From: an uncultured Lentisphaeria bacterium | GTDB taxonomy: Bacteria > Verrucomicrobiota > Lentisphaeria > Oligosphaerales > Oligosphaeraceae | NCBI GenBank assembly: GCA_934661755.1 | Contig: CAKUJM010000005.1 | Location: forward strand, 1 to 64,000 | Reading direction: 5' to 3' | DNA: 64,000 nucleotides | Shown: in pieces, positions 17,376-26,975 of the stretch | Layout: the number at the start of each line of letters is the position of its first letter | Numbering within the stretch: position 1 is the first letter of the stretch | Program-made: the position numbers and the translations under genes | Notes under the pieces: generated by a model | Databases searched by the model: none | The model's input: only the letters and a program-made list of their open reading frames with translations | What the model was told of the DNA's origin: nothing

Positions 17376-18182
17376 TTATGACTTCGAGTGATCCTTCCTG
17401 AAGGCATTCGGCGAGATGCCGCAGAGGTGCTTGAAGAAGCGCGAGAAGCTGAACTCGGTCGAAAAGCGCAGCTCCCGGGCCACTGATTTGACCGACGCGT
17501 TCGGGGCCAGCAGCAGCGTGCAGGCGCGCCGATACAGCTCCCGCTGGAGATGCTCCTTCGGAGTGCACCCGAAGACTGAATGGAATTCGCGCACAAAATG
17601 CCCGCGCGAACAGCCGGCGGCCTCCGCCATGTCCGCCACCTGGAGTTCGGCGGACAGCGACTGGCGCACCAGATGCAGGACCGGCGCGAAAAATTGCGCC
17701 CGCTCCGTGCACACCGGATCCCGCTCTGGCCAGTGCCGATGGCAGAAGCGCAGGGCGAATTCCCGGCACCGCGACAGCATCAAGACCCGGTTGGGCTCGC
17801 GGAAGATATCCTCCGCCTCCGCCCGCAGCTCCGGCGAGTTTTCGATGATGCGCTCCTTCCCTTCGCTGAACACGTCGATTCCCGGATAGAGCTCCAGCTT
17901 GAAGTGGATCGAGAGTCGCTCGGAGCGCAGCGTGTGGTGATAGCGCTGCGACAGCCCGCTCGGACACATGGTGATGTCATTTTCATGCGCGTGGTACACG
18001 CTGCCCGTCCGCAGGTTCTCCACCACGGACGAGTCCTCGCCCTCCGTCCGCAGGTGTATCCCGATCATGTTGAACGGCAGGTTGTAGTCCCGCACGTATT
18101 GCGTGCATTCGCGGAACACCTCCACCAGCGAGAACTCCGCCTGCCGATCCAGCGGTACATTGTCAAAGAATGCGCGGTTCAT
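17376..18182 (-). CDS. AraC-family transcriptional regulator
   Basis: 268 residues. The C-terminal ~100 residues contain two helix-turn-helix units: VADMAEAAGCSRGHFVREF, then VKSVARELRFSTEFSFSRFF followed by GISPNAFRK. The N-terminal ~165 residues are a cupin-like sensor domain (VYHAHENDITMCPSG). The ATG overlaps the stop of the M20 peptidase gene (ATGA), so the two are translationally coupled. The position directly upstream of the glycyl radical enzyme suggests it controls that gene in response to a related metabolite. Confidence 0.92.
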   Translation of the reverse strand: MNRAFFDNVPLDRQAEFSLVEVFRECTQYVRDYNLPFNMIGIHLRTEGEDSSVVENLRTGSVYHAHENDITMCPSGLSQRYHHTLRSERLSIHFKLELYPGIDVFSEGKERIIENSPELRAEAEDIFREPNRVLMLSRCREFALRFCHRHWPERDPVCTERAQFFAPVLHLVRQSLSAELQVADMAEAAGCSRGHFVREFHSVFGCTPKEHLQRELYRRACTLLLAPNASVKSVARELRFSTEFSFSRFFKHLCGISPNAFRKDHSKS

Positions 18183-19243
18183 CCGATCTGCCGGATAAAA
18201 TCGGTCAGGAACGACCGGTTTGCCTCCAGATTCGCCAGACAGACCCACTCGCCGGAGGAGTGCGCCCCGCCGCCCTCGCTGCCAAGGATCGCCACCGGCA
18301 CGCCCAGGGCGGCCATGTGCCGCGCGTCAGTCGCGCCGTGCATCCGGTAGAAGCCAACCCGATGCCCGGTGAAATGCCGCTGCATCGCCGATTGCAATTC
18401 CTGCATCAGCGGATGCGATTCATCGACGAAAACCGGCACGGAGGAGTGCGCGGATTCGACCGCCACCTCCAATCCGGTGACATCCCTGACCATGCCGATG
18501 ATTCTGTCCTCGTCACCGGGATGGATGAAGCGGATGTTCAGGACCATCTGGGCGGTGTCCGGAATCTGGTTGAAGGCCTGGCCGCCGGAGATGATGCACG
18601 GCGCCATCGTGTCGCCCCAGTGGTCGGCCGGAAGCGCAGGCCAGGCGGCACGCAGCTTCGCATAGCCGTCGATCAGCAGATCGATCGGGTTGACGAATGA
18701 CCATGGCTCGGAGGAGTGGCCGCCCCGGCCGTTCGCGCGCAGCACCAGCGAAAGAATCCCCTTCTGCGCATTGGCGATTCCATACGGCGCGGCATCCAGG
18801 ATCAGTACGAGCTTCCCCGCGCCATAGCCGCGTTTCACCATGCATGCGGTTGTCGCCCCGCCCGTCTCCTCGTCAGTTGAGAAAATCGCGCCGGCACTCG
18901 CCTTGCCGACCAGTCCGCACAGCACCTCCGCGACCACCAGCGCATTTCCCTGGCAGTCGGCGGCGCCACGCGCATATAGCCTGCCGTCGCGCTCCTCCGG
19001 CTCGAACATGCAGTCCGGCGCGGGCACGACATCCAGGTGCGCATTCAGCAGGACCGCCGGAGTTCGCCCCTCCTCGGTGGCGGCATAGAGGACCCTGCGC
19101 TCCCCCATGGTCTCCACGGAGCAATGCAACCCCTGGGCCACGAGGTAGTCATGCATCAGGCCAACCGCGCGGTTGACCGCATCCACATCGCCGGTGACCG
19201 CCTTGCAGCGGATCAGCGCCTTCAGCAAATCCAGATTCAACAT
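18179..19243 (-). CDS. M20-family metallopeptidase/deacylase (ArgE/DapE type)
   Basis: 354 residues. Two-zinc hydrolase with the expected ligands: His in NAHLDVVP, Asp in GAADCQGN, the Glu pair in STDEETGG, Asp in LDAAPYG and His in GGAHSSGEWV. A dimerisation domain is inserted at about residues 175-285. Family enzymes cleave amide bonds of acylated amino acids, dipeptides or related compounds in the cytoplasm. Here it is coupled to an AraC gene and the glycyl radical enzyme, so it may prepare the substrate of that pathway. It is unlikely to be a biosynthetic DapE or ArgE in this context. No Shine-Dalgarno is obvious. Confidence 0.88.
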   Translation of the reverse strand: MLNLDLLKALIRCKAVTGDVDAVNRAVGLMHDYLVAQGLHCSVETMGERRVLYAATEEGRTPAVLLNAHLDVVPAPDCMFEPEERDGRLYARGAADCQGNALVVAEVLCGLVGKASAGAIFSTDEETGGATTACMVKRGYGAGKLVLILDAAPYGIANAQKGILSLVLRANGRGGHSSEPWSFVNPIDLLIDGYAKLRAAWPALPADHWGDTMAPCIISGGQAFNQIPDTAQMVLNIRFIHPGDEDRIIGMVRDVTGLEVAVESAHSSVPVFVDESHPLMQELQSAMQRHFTGHRVGFYRMHGATDARHMAALGVPVAILGSEGGGAHSSGEWVCLANLEANRSFLTDFIRQIG

Positions 19244-19333
19244 AAATGAAGGGAAATGGGTGGGGAAAATGGGCGGGCGGAGGCGGCGCTCCCCGTTTTT
19301 TTTCTGGACTGCGCCCGCAAAACCGCCGGCGGC

Positions 19334-21235
19334 TCAGCGCTTCCTGCGGATCGCCGCCACCAGCGCGTCATGCGCCGGAAGCCGGACGGCATCGCCACGG
19401 TAGATCGCCTCGATGCCCCAGCCGTCAGCCAGCCGCAGCGGCCTCTCCAGCTCCGCCAGCGAGTTGTTCACCGCCACCACATAGCCGTGGTCATCGTCCA
19501 GCATATGGCACGACACCTGGCACTTGGGGTGGTTCGGCCTGGCGGGATGCTCGGCAACGAATCCATCGGCCAGCATTTCATAGAGCCGATAGGCGGGAAA
19601 GGCATCCGGGTTGTTGATGGCGTCCTGGCTGGTGGTGGCGTATTCCTCCACCGGCAGGCAGAAGAATGCCAGCGAGCCTTTGCCGTAGCCATTTTCGAAA
19701 AGCACCGGTTCGCCATCGGCCTGGGCCAGCACATGCGACTTCCCCGGCAGAATCCGGTAATGGCATCCGCGGCGGCACTTGAAGGTGAAATCGCCGCCAT
19801 TGCCGTGGACACGCACCTCAACCTCATCATCGCGCCCCTCCACGAACTGCGGCTCAAAGCCGAAGTACTGCACCGACGGCGCAAGCAGCCCGTCACGGCT
19901 GGTGAAGACGACGCGGGCGCCGTCATGGGCGCGTTCGAGCAACGACTCGTATTCCGGCTGCTCCAGCGCCGAGGCGCCGACGATGCCGGGGACAAAATAT
20001 AGCCGCGATTCCGGAAGCGGATCGCCATGCCAGGCGAACCGCACCCGCAGTCCCGCCTGCTCCGCCAGCATGTGGCAGCCAAAGGCATTGGCCCAGTTGT
20101 CCTGATTGTCCGTAAGCACGCATACGGCGTCATATTGCGCCGGAGGAAGCGGCGTCGGCATGCTGTCAAGCACCCGGTTGAACTCGCTGTAGGCCGCCGA
20201 AAACGGCAGCGGCCGGCCATTTTCGTCAAGCATCCCCAGCTCGCGCTCCAGGCCGCTCCAGGTATATGGCGAGGCATGCACGAAGGTGTGGTCGCTGCCG
20301 CACCACCACAGGAATTGGCCGCTGCCATGTGCCCAGCAGTTCCACATCGTCCCCCGCAGATAGTCGTATTTGACCTGCTCGCCGGCGCACATCCCGGAGA
20401 ATGCGCCGATTTCCTCCACGATGCAGGGGCGTTTGCCGATGGTGCCGTAGTAGGTCAGCTCCGCCGAGGCGTGATGGAGATTGCGGAACTCGTCCAGCCG
20501 CGAAAGGGCGCAATAGGGAGTGAAGAACGGGTAGGGGTGGACCGTAAGCGCGTCAAAAATCTCGGCATTGTCCTGGATTGTCCAAACCGGCCCTTCCTGT
20601 TCAATCCTGCCCCGCGACAATGGCGCCAATCCGTGCATTCCGGAGATGACCGGATGGGCGCCGTCCTCGGCGCGGATGGCATCGGCGATGGTCTGCATCC
20701 ACAGCGCCGCCTGGTGCCGGCTGGCCAGGCGCTGGAGGCAGTTGGTCTCATTGCCCGGCCCCCACGAATCGATGGCCGGGTGGCTCTTGAAGCGCCCGAC
20801 AATGGCGCGGATCAGGGCCAGCTGCCAGCGCACCACCAGCGGATCGGTAATCAGATCGCGGTCGGCAAATGCCGGCGGCACCAGCATCTGGCCGCTCATC
20901 CAGCCGGTGATCAGCCCCACGCTCACCCGCATTTTGCGCTGATGCGCCAGGTCGAGCAGCTCCTGAAGCCGGTCGAGCATGACGGCATCCACCCCATGGC
21001 ATCCCGGGGCCTCGGCGGGGAGCTTCTCGCCGTGCAAGGTGAGGTCGCGCGGCCAGTTCATCACCGTACGGGTGTATTCCAGCGGCTGGAACTCGCGCCA
21101 GGACGGGAAGACCCGCAGCTTGCGCACTCCGATCTCGGCCAGCGCATCCAGCTCGGCGGCGATGGCCTCCGGGCGCCAGTCGCGCCACATGTTCACGCCG
21201 GCATAGCCGGCCCAGTAGTTGCAGCCAATAAGCAT
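19334..21235 (-). CDS. Clan GH-A glycoside hydrolase (GH5/GH42-like)
   Basis: 633 residues without signal peptide. A TIM barrel occupies about residues 1-370. It starts GCNYW, with the acid/base in WGPGNETN and the nucleophile in CIVEEIGAF, the two-glutamate pattern of clan GH-A. A second domain (about 390-560) resembles the glutamine-amidotransferase-like domain of GH42, and a small beta domain closes the chain. The activity is a retaining glycosidase, probably on beta-mannosides, beta-galactosides or glucosides taken into the cell. It lies 90 bp before the M20 gene and 250 bp after the secreted GH-like gene. Confidence 0.82.
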   Translation of the reverse strand: MLIGCNYWAGYAGVNMWRDWRPEAIAAELDALAEIGVRKLRVFPSWREFQPLEYTRTVMNWPRDLTLHGEKLPAEAPGCHGVDAVMLDRLQELLDLAHQRKMRVSVGLITGWMSGQMLVPPAFADRDLITDPLVVRWQLALIRAIVGRFKSHPAIDSWGPGNETNCLQRLASRHQAALWMQTIADAIRAEDGAHPVISGMHGLAPLSRGRIEQEGPVWTIQDNAEIFDALTVHPYPFFTPYCALSRLDEFRNLHHASAELTYYGTIGKRPCIVEEIGAFSGMCAGEQVKYDYLRGTMWNCWAHGSGQFLWWCGSDHTFVHASPYTWSGLERELGMLDENGRPLPFSAAYSEFNRVLDSMPTPLPPAQYDAVCVLTDNQDNWANAFGCHMLAEQAGLRVRFAWHGDPLPESRLYFVPGIVGASALEQPEYESLLERAHDGARVVFTSRDGLLAPSVQYFGFEPQFVEGRDDEVEVRVHGNGGDFTFKCRRGCHYRILPGKSHVLAQADGEPVLFENGYGKGSLAFFCLPVEEYATTSQDAINNPDAFPAYRLYEMLADGFVAEHPARPNHPKCQVSCHMLDDDHGYVVAVNNSLAELERPLRLADGWGIEAIYRGDAVRLPAHDALVAAIRRKR

Positions 21236-21484
21236 AGAATCTAGGGAAACTGTGGGTTCAGGGGTTATGACGAATCACGGCAACTGGCCGGCGGAAGAAA
21301 ATGTCAAGGCGGGAAAATATAGCATTCCGCCACCAGCTTCAAAGCAGAATGCCCACACGGGGTTGCGAATTTCGCAAATCCGGATGATATGGCGGCGCCA
21401 TGGATCCGCTCAAGGCCCGCGGCCATTTGCGCCGGAGCGGCTCAAGGGGACGCGGGCACAGGCCCGGGGCGCGGCCACGCCCGG

Positions 21485-24400
21485 CTATTGGGCAGTAACC
21501 CGCAAGACGGTGGTGTTGATGGCCGGGACGGTGACGCCGACGACGCCACGGCCGCCCTGCGCCGTGACCGGCAGATAGGCGCCGGTGTTCAGATCGCGAA
21601 CCCGGATTTTCCCGCCGCCTGCCAGGCTTCGGGCGAAAGACACCGCGACCGTCTTGTCCTCGGCATTGACATTGATGCAGGAGATCAGCAAGTCGCCGTT
21701 GGCGGCGCGATACGGCGTCACATACACCGTCGGGAAGCTGCATTGCACCAGCGGCTCGAAGCCACCCAGCCGCTTGAGCAGCGCCAGCAGCTCCGCGCGT
21801 TCGTCTTCAGGTCGGCCGGGATCCCAGCCATGGGCCCATGCCCGGCGCATCACCACGACGCGCCCCCTGCCGACCGGCTTTTCGGCCACCGGAAAATGCC
21901 GCCCAGAGTACTCGTCGGCGCCACCGACCTCGGCGATGCCGCCCTCGCCCTCGCCGATTCCGAGCCCGAAACGCGCCAGGAATGCCCGGTCGGTGTCATG
22001 CGCCGATGCCAGATAGACGCCGCCGTCATTGACGAACTTCTCGATGCGGTCGGCGAACCCCGCCGGCATGTGCCGGGTATGGTCGTCAATGAGCAGCCGT
22101 CCGGAGATCTCCGCGTCCTTCTCCGGGAAGTCGTCGATCATCGCCCGATCGGAGTTAATGTTCAGTTCGCGCAAGGCATTGACCATCCCGTAGTGGTCGA
22201 AGGCGCGGGTGTGGAGGGGGTGGCGGTTGGTCTCGGCGACCTCGTCATGGCCGGTTTCCAGCGACAGTGCCAATGACACCGGATCCGGCAGGTACTGCGC
22301 CTCGTACAGCAGCTTGTGGAAGCCCTTGAGCTGCGCCAGATTCTGGGTGCCGGGCTTGCCGCCCCACCACTGGCAGTAGTTGGACTCGAAGCATTGGAAC
22401 ATCCCCATCCACATATATCCCAGGACCGCGTGCTCATAGGTCGGCGGCGGCTGCCCGACTTCATCGCCATACGGCAAGCCGAAGGTGCGCTTGGCGCACA
22501 GCCACTTCAGGAAGGAGATGTTGTAGCGCTCGGAGGTCTCATGGAAAAGCGACGCCGGCGGGTACTTCACGCCGATCCGCAGATACTGCGCGAAGGTCTG
22601 CCCGCTGAGCTTGTTCTCGATTGGATGGAAATTGACATTGAAGGTGAGGTGGGCATTGCAGCCGGTGGAGCGGATGGCTGCGGCGATGTCCTCGATGAGC
22701 TGGCTGCCGATCTCCTCGTTGGCGCGGCTGTAGGCGGCAAAAAGCACAGCGTTGCCATTGATCTGCTGCGGCGTGATCTGGCGGAACGACTTGAGGTCCA
22801 ATCCCGACTTGCGGTTGAACTGCTCGACAGTGGTGGTCCGCTCCAGATATTCCGCCAGCATGGCCAGCATCGCATCGGAGAAGACCACGCGCATCTCGCC
22901 AATGCGCCCCTGCTGGCCATAATTGGCGTTGATGCCCATGACATTCGGGGCGGCGGCCGCCAATTGCCCGACCCGGCGGTAGTAGTCGACCACCTTCTCG
23001 CGGTAGAACGGGTTGCTGGTGTCGACATTGAAGGGCGAGTCATCCACGCTGACCTTGCCATCGCGCCATACCCGGGTGCGCGGAATCCGGGTGCGGAACT
23101 CCTCCGGCAGCACAAAGAGATTGCGGATCGCCACCTTCAGCCCGGCGCGGCCGATGCGCTCGAAACGCGCCGGCCACTGGCTGAAATCCGGATCGCCGGC
23201 ATCATCCAGCTTCCAGCCGATATGCACCTTGACCGCGTCAAAGCCAATGCGGGCAATGCGGTCGAAATCGCTGAAATGCTCGTGGCCGCCGGCAATCATC
23301 ATGTAATAGAAGGGATTGACGAACGACGGCACGCCCATCAGCGAGATCCGGCTGCTGCGCAAATCCCCGGCCGCAATCACCGCCGGCCCCGCGTCCAGCG
23401 ACGAACTGTCGACGGCGATGACGGCATGGCCGGCGCCAAGCCGCCCCTCGCGGTGGATGACGACCCGGCCGGCCTCCTGCCGCACCGGCTCCGACTTGAC
23501 AATCTCGACCGGATGCTCCGCATCCGCCGATGGCGCCACCGCGCGGTATTCGTAGAAATTGACTCCGGTGGGCACGCCGTCGGCAATCGCCGCGCGCTCC
23601 GGCTCCGCCAGGCCGACCACCGTCGCCTCCGGACGGCGCAGCGTGAGCGCCACCAGCGCAAACTGCCGGGTGTCACCGGGCATCTGGTAGGCAATCAGCG
23701 ACCGGATTTTCTTTTCCGGGTGCGGATTGCGCAGGTTCATCGCATAAAACGCATTCCACTGGAAACCGTATGGCGGCCGCGGCAGATAGAGCGCATTCGC
23801 CCATCCGAAGCGCGGCGGCCCCCACCAGGTCGCGCTGGCATTGCCCTGCCCCGGCCCGGCAGTCATGAAGCCATAGCGGTCGTAGTCGCCGGCGGCATAG
23901 ACGCCGCAATTCCAGCGCAACGTCGCCAGGGCCGGCGCGGTGGTGCCGTCGTCGTAGACCAGCAGATATCCGGCAACGACCTCGGAATAGGCGCCATCCT
24001 TGGGCTGTGCGCCTGCGGCATGCAGCAGATGGACCATCCCCGCCTGGCGATTGATCAGCAACTCGATCGACGGGCATTCCGGCGAGAGGATCGTGCTGTT
24101 GAAACGGTACGGCACGCCATCCAGCGTCGCGCCCTTCTGAGCCGGCTCCGGCCAGAGGTCCGCATGCTCCAGCACCCGTGCCGCCGATTCCGGCACCGCC
24201 CAGGAGAGCATCGCCATCCCCGCAGCGTCATCGCCGCCGGTCGCCTCCACCGACACCGCCGCCTTGAATGGAGGCGGTGTCACCATCTCGTGTCCCCACA
24301 GCTGCAAATCGCCAACACGCACCGGCGTCTGCCCCCCGTCCTGCGCCGGTGCAATCTCAAAGAAGAAAAGGCCGCTGGTGGTGAAGTGCGGCAGATTCCA

Positions 24401-25411
24401 CTGCCGCTCGCCATTGAAACGCAACAACACCGGCTCCAGCCACGCCGACCGCGCCGCAAAACCCGACGGCACCTTGTCTTCCGGCTGATCGAAGACGACG
24501 TTGTCGCTAAGCTGCAGCGACTCTGAACTGCCCGGCACCATCATCCGGATGCGCAGCAACCCCTGCGACTGCCACTTCAGCGTCTGTGCCCGAGTGGTGA
24601 CGGCTGTCTCCACCGCCGCAATCAGCCGTCCGCCGGCGTTGATCGTCCAGACACCATCGCCATCCCGCGCCGCATTCTCACTATATAGAATCGCCATCTC
24701 CCCCAGCTGCCCAAGCGGACCGTACGATGGCGCAAACGCGGCCGCCAAAACCCGGCCGCATCTGATCCGCACGCCTTCCACCCGGGTCTTGTTGCTGGTC
24801 GCCGCCGGGGAGTCGAAGGAAAAATTCACATGGCAGTCGCCCTCCGGAACGCCGTCATGACGCCCCGCCTCATGCATCGCGCCATCGCCATCGCGCCAGC
24901 CAAAGGACATCACGCCGCCCTCCCGCACAATCCGCAACGTGAAACGAGCCGGCAAGGCCGGGGGGGCCGGAATGGAGTGCTCGTAAACCACCTCGTCGCC
25001 CTGCCTGAACTGCGCCAGGAAGTCATGCCGCCCCGCCTCCAGCTGGCGACGCAGCAGCACCGCCCGCCAGCCGCCATCCTGCTGGGAGACGATCTGCATC
25101 CCGGCGCTGTTCCAGTGATCAAGCGCCTCGATGGCAAGATCGCCCTCGGCCTCGAAGTCGCCGCCAAAGGCCTGGCAGAGCTTGGCGCCGCCCCACCGGT
25201 AGCCGTCATCCCCCGCACGCGATGCGTCGAAGGCGATGCACGCGCCCTCCCGCTTCAACGCGCTGCCGGTCCCCGCCAGCTCCCATCCCGGAGTCCCCGC
25301 GGCAATGTCCGCCACGATCTCCTCACCGGCTCCGGACAGATCCTGCCCGGCGGCGACCCCGCCGCAGACACCGGCGGCCAATAAAATTGCGGTGCAGACT
25401 AACAATCGCAT
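21485..25411 (-). CDS. Large secreted glycoside hydrolase-like protein
   Basis: About 1308 residues from the ATG preceding a signal peptide (MRLLVCTAILLAAGVCGGVAAG); an in-frame upstream start at 25447 is less likely. The N-terminal ~600 residues are beta-rich and may bind carbohydrate. A TIM-barrel-like part (about 690-1010) contains FDAVKVHIGWKLDD, GINANYGQQGRIGE and YGDEVGQPPP. A GH42-like domain (IDDFPEK, LLIDDHTRHMP, GVYLASAHDTDR) and a C-terminal beta domain follow. The exact family and the catalytic pair are not certain. It acts outside the inner membrane. A prepilin-like gene lies 170 bp upstream and is probably co-transcribed. Confidence 0.65.
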   Translation of the reverse strand: MRLLVCTAILLAAGVCGGVAAGQDLSGAGEEIVADIAAGTPGWELAGTGSALKREGACIAFDASRAGDDGYRWGGAKLCQAFGGDFEAEGDLAIEALDHWNSAGMQIVSQQDGGWRAVLLRRQLEAGRHDFLAQFRQGDEVVYEHSIPAPPALPARFTLRIVREGGVMSFGWRDGDGAMHEAGRHDGVPEGDCHVNFSFDSPAATSNKTRVEGVRIRCGRVLAAAFAPSYGPLGQLGEMAILYSENAARDGDGVWTINAGGRLIAAVETAVTTRAQTLKWQSQGLLRIRMMVPGSSESLQLSDNVVFDQPEDKVPSGFAARSAWLEPVLLRFNGERQWNLPHFTTSGLFFFEIAPAQDGGQTPVRVGDLQLWGHEMVTPPPFKAAVSVEATGGDDAAGMAMLSWAVPESAARVLEHADLWPEPAQKGATLDGVPYRFNSTILSPECPSIELLINRQAGMVHLLHAAGAQPKDGAYSEVVAGYLLVYDDGTTAPALATLRWNCGVYAAGDYDRYGFMTAGPGQGNASATWWGPPRFGWANALYLPRPPYGFQWNAFYAMNLRNPHPEKKIRSLIAYQMPGDTRQFALVALTLRRPEATVVGLAEPERAAIADGVPTGVNFYEYRAVAPSADAEHPVEIVKSEPVRQEAGRVVIHREGRLGAGHAVIAVDSSSLDAGPAVIAAGDLRSSRISLMGVPSFVNPFYYMMIAGGHEHFSDFDRIARIGFDAVKVHIGWKLDDAGDPDFSQWPARFERIGRAGLKVAIRNLFVLPEEFRTRIPRTRVWRDGKVSVDDSPFNVDTSNPFYREKVVDYYRRVGQLAAAAPNVMGINANYGQQGRIGEMRVVFSDAMLAMLAEYLERTTTVEQFNRKSGLDLKSFRQITPQQINGNAVLFAAYSRANEEIGSQLIEDIAAAIRSTGCNAHLTFNVNFHPIENKLSGQTFAQYLRIGVKYPPASLFHETSERYNISFLKWLCAKRTFGLPYGDEVGQPPPTYEHAVLGYMWMGMFQCFESNYCQWWGGKPGTQNLAQLKGFHKLLYEAQYLPDPVSLALSLETGHDEVAETNRHPLHTRAFDHYGMVNALRELNINSDRAMIDDFPEKDAEISGRLLIDDHTRHMPAGFADRIEKFVNDGGVYLASAHDTDRAFLARFGLGIGEGEGGIAEVGGADEYSGRHFPVAEKPVGRGRVVVMRRAWAHGWDPGRPEDERAELLALLKRLGGFEPLVQCSFPTVYVTPYRAANGDLLISCINVNAEDKTVAVSFARSLAGGGKIRVRDLNTGAYLPVTAQGGRGVVGVTVPAINTTVLRVTAQ

Positions 25412-25579
25412 ATCAAGTGGAATGAGAGTGGCGTTGTGCATGATCATGGTTCAGGGATATGGACGGCGCGTCGATGACGGCTTTTTTCCGGCACGGACAG
25501 GCTGCCCGCTGGCAGTTTCCAGGTGCCGGCAGATGACGGTTGTGCAACTTCGCAGGGATGGCAATCCGGGCGGCGGCTG

Positions 25580-26234
25580 TCAATGGCCAAGCACGTCGTC
25601 TGACGCCATTGCATACGGATTGATGTACCGCCAGACGTTGCGGGGGCCGGCCGAGCAATCCTGGAACAGCATGTTGGCCTGGGTGCGGCCGTTGTGACGC
25701 GCGATGCCATCCCTATCACGGGTCATGTCGTTGGCAAAACCATAGTAGAACAGCAGATTCGGCCAGTGCGCATCCATGATCAGCATCGCCTTGGATGGCG
25801 ATACGATGTTGTCCCATTTCCACGTGGCGTAGGGCTTCAGCCCGAAATTCTCGTTCATGCCATAGCTGCTGGCGCGCTCCTCCACCCCCTTGTCCGGACA
25901 ATGCAGCACCGGCCATTTTACCCAGTCCTCGATCCCGGTCACATAGCTGAGGTACGACTTCCAGTTCCAGCCCCATTGTCCCGTCCAGGGACCGCTGTTT
26001 TCCCAATTCACAACCGGCGGATACACGCCATGCTCGTCGCCATAGAGGGTCATGTAAATGCCCAGCTGCTTGAGGTTGTTGATGCACTTGATGCTGCGCG
26101 CCTTCTCCCGTGCCTTGCTCAATGCCGGCAACAACATCGACGCCAATATGGCAATTATGGCGATTACAACTAGCAACTCTATTAGCGTGAACAACTTATG
26201 CTTATTGATAACTGTTGAGGGGGGGTAGATACAT
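25580..26234 (-). CDS. Prepilin-like protein with out-of-frame leader (C7 tract)
   Basis: The open frame from TTG at 26194 encodes 204 residues: FTLIELLVVIAIIAILAS, then LLPALSKAREKAR and a C-terminal region with ARHNG. This is the type IV pilin/pseudopilin family with an N-terminal methylation signal, abundant in Lentisphaerota and other PVC bacteria. A good promoter (26288-26315), a GGAG (26247-26244) and an ATG (26234) lie upstream. However, the ATG reads MYLPP through seven C residues (26225-26219) and is one base out of frame; six C would give MYLPPSTVINKHKL fused to FTLIELL. Either TTG is used, or slippage/frameshifting is needed. It probably forms part of a secretion or surface pseudopilus linked to polysaccharide use. 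Confidence 0.75.
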
Positions 26235-26287
26235 GATGATCATCTCCATGTCAGGGGTAATGTCAAAAAACAATTGCCTCTGACATT

Positions 26288-26315
26288 ATTATAGGAAAAA
26301 ACACCCCAAACTCAA
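26288..26315 (-). promoter_or_regulatory. Promoter of the first prepilin operon
   Basis: TTGAGT (26315-26310) and a perfect TATAAT (26293-26288) are separated by 16 bp. Start near 26281 gives a 47-nt leader with GGAG nine bases before the ATG at 26234. The same arrangement recurs at 33068-33096. Confidence 0.75.
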
Positions 26316-26449
26316 CCGCCTTACGAAATATCCTTCTGAAATTATTTGCCGTTATATGAAATTTAATGAAATTATAGAGGCCCAATATGATATCTTATGA
26401 AAATGCGGCATTCCGGCCAGCCGGCCAAATTCCAAGCCGTTCAGCTGTT

Positions 26450-26559
26450 TCCGTGAAGCCGGTGATTTTACGTAGGAATGAGGATTTTTGAGGTCGCATG
26501 CCGGGAGCGCGTGTCCGAAAAATGACGAAATCGTGGCGCAAGAAAACCAGCTTCACGGA
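26450..26559 (-). repeat. 110-bp imperfect palindrome, copy A
   Basis: The ends are 14-bp inverted repeats with one mismatch: TCCGTGAAGCCGGT and ACCAGCTTCACGGA. Internal stems continue the pairing, and the core contains ATTTCGTCATTTTTCGG and a GCTCCCGG segment in the sense direction of the downstream prepilin gene. It is related to copies at 33232-33341 and 44387-44498. It lies about 135 bp upstream of the prepilin promoter. It could be a MITE or a structured RNA/DNA regulatory element. Confidence 0.85.
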
Positions 26560-26564
26560 TTCAA

Positions 26565-26720
26565 TATTCAATGAAAATGCCAGCCGTTCTTGGCCGCCAT
26601 CATGATTGCCACGACTATTGTCACTGCCGGCCTGGAGGACACACGATGGCCATTACATTGTCCGGGTGGTGGGTGGGGGGCGGGAATCCCCTTGTTATAG
26701 TAGTCTCCATGTCATAATGG
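26565..26720 (-). repeat. Conserved ~150-bp upstream block, copy 1
   Basis: Nearly identical to 33346-33510 and strongly similar to 35571-35722. The best conserved part is the ~60 bp around 26648-26708, which contains a GGGG/CCCC hairpin and, on the minus strand, a TATAAC (26699-26694). Each copy lies upstream of a minus-strand carbohydrate-related gene. Short reading frames across it are not conserved as proteins. Confidence 0.85.
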
Positions 26721-26975
26721 ATCCGCGGCGCGGTCGCCGGAAATGCCGCGGTTGCGAAAGCGCAATTCCGATTCCGGATGACGCGTCGGCAATTGCGCCC
26801 GCACCATCGACGGATAGCCGCACCCGAAGGCGGACTCGCAACCGCCCCCCTCTGAGATCATCCTCCGGCGCGGCGTCATCCCGAAAACGGAGGAAGCCTG
26901 TGTTCGAATCGCATCTAAAAAGAAAATCAGCCCGCCGATATGAAACACGTATCCAATGGCCTGCGCCTTGATTAG
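26721..26975. other. Intergenic stretch with an 8-bp inverted repeat
   Basis: No gene is visible. GCGCAATT (26760-26767) and AATTGCGC (26791-26798) form a hairpin about 180 bp beyond the GH130 stop; it lacks a T-run, so terminator function is doubtful. Confidence 0.5.

Noticed and set aside
15522..17381. 619-codon open frame opposite the glycyl radical enzyme gene
   Set aside because: It is antisense to a gene with clear catalytic motifs; composition is typical of a shadow frame (many His, Gln, Arg).
12966..19243. Bacterial microcompartment locus with the glycyl radical enzyme
   Set aside because: No shell protein, aldehyde dehydrogenase or encapsulation-type N-terminal extension is present.
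22316..24526. 736-codon open frame opposite the secreted GH-like gene
   Set aside because: Shadow frame; the minus-strand product has a signal peptide and hydrolase-like segments.
26571..26720. Small conserved protein encoded in the repeated 150-bp block
   Set aside because: Several overlapping frames are open in all copies, but none keeps start, stop and amino-acid sequence across the three; conservation is at the DNA level.
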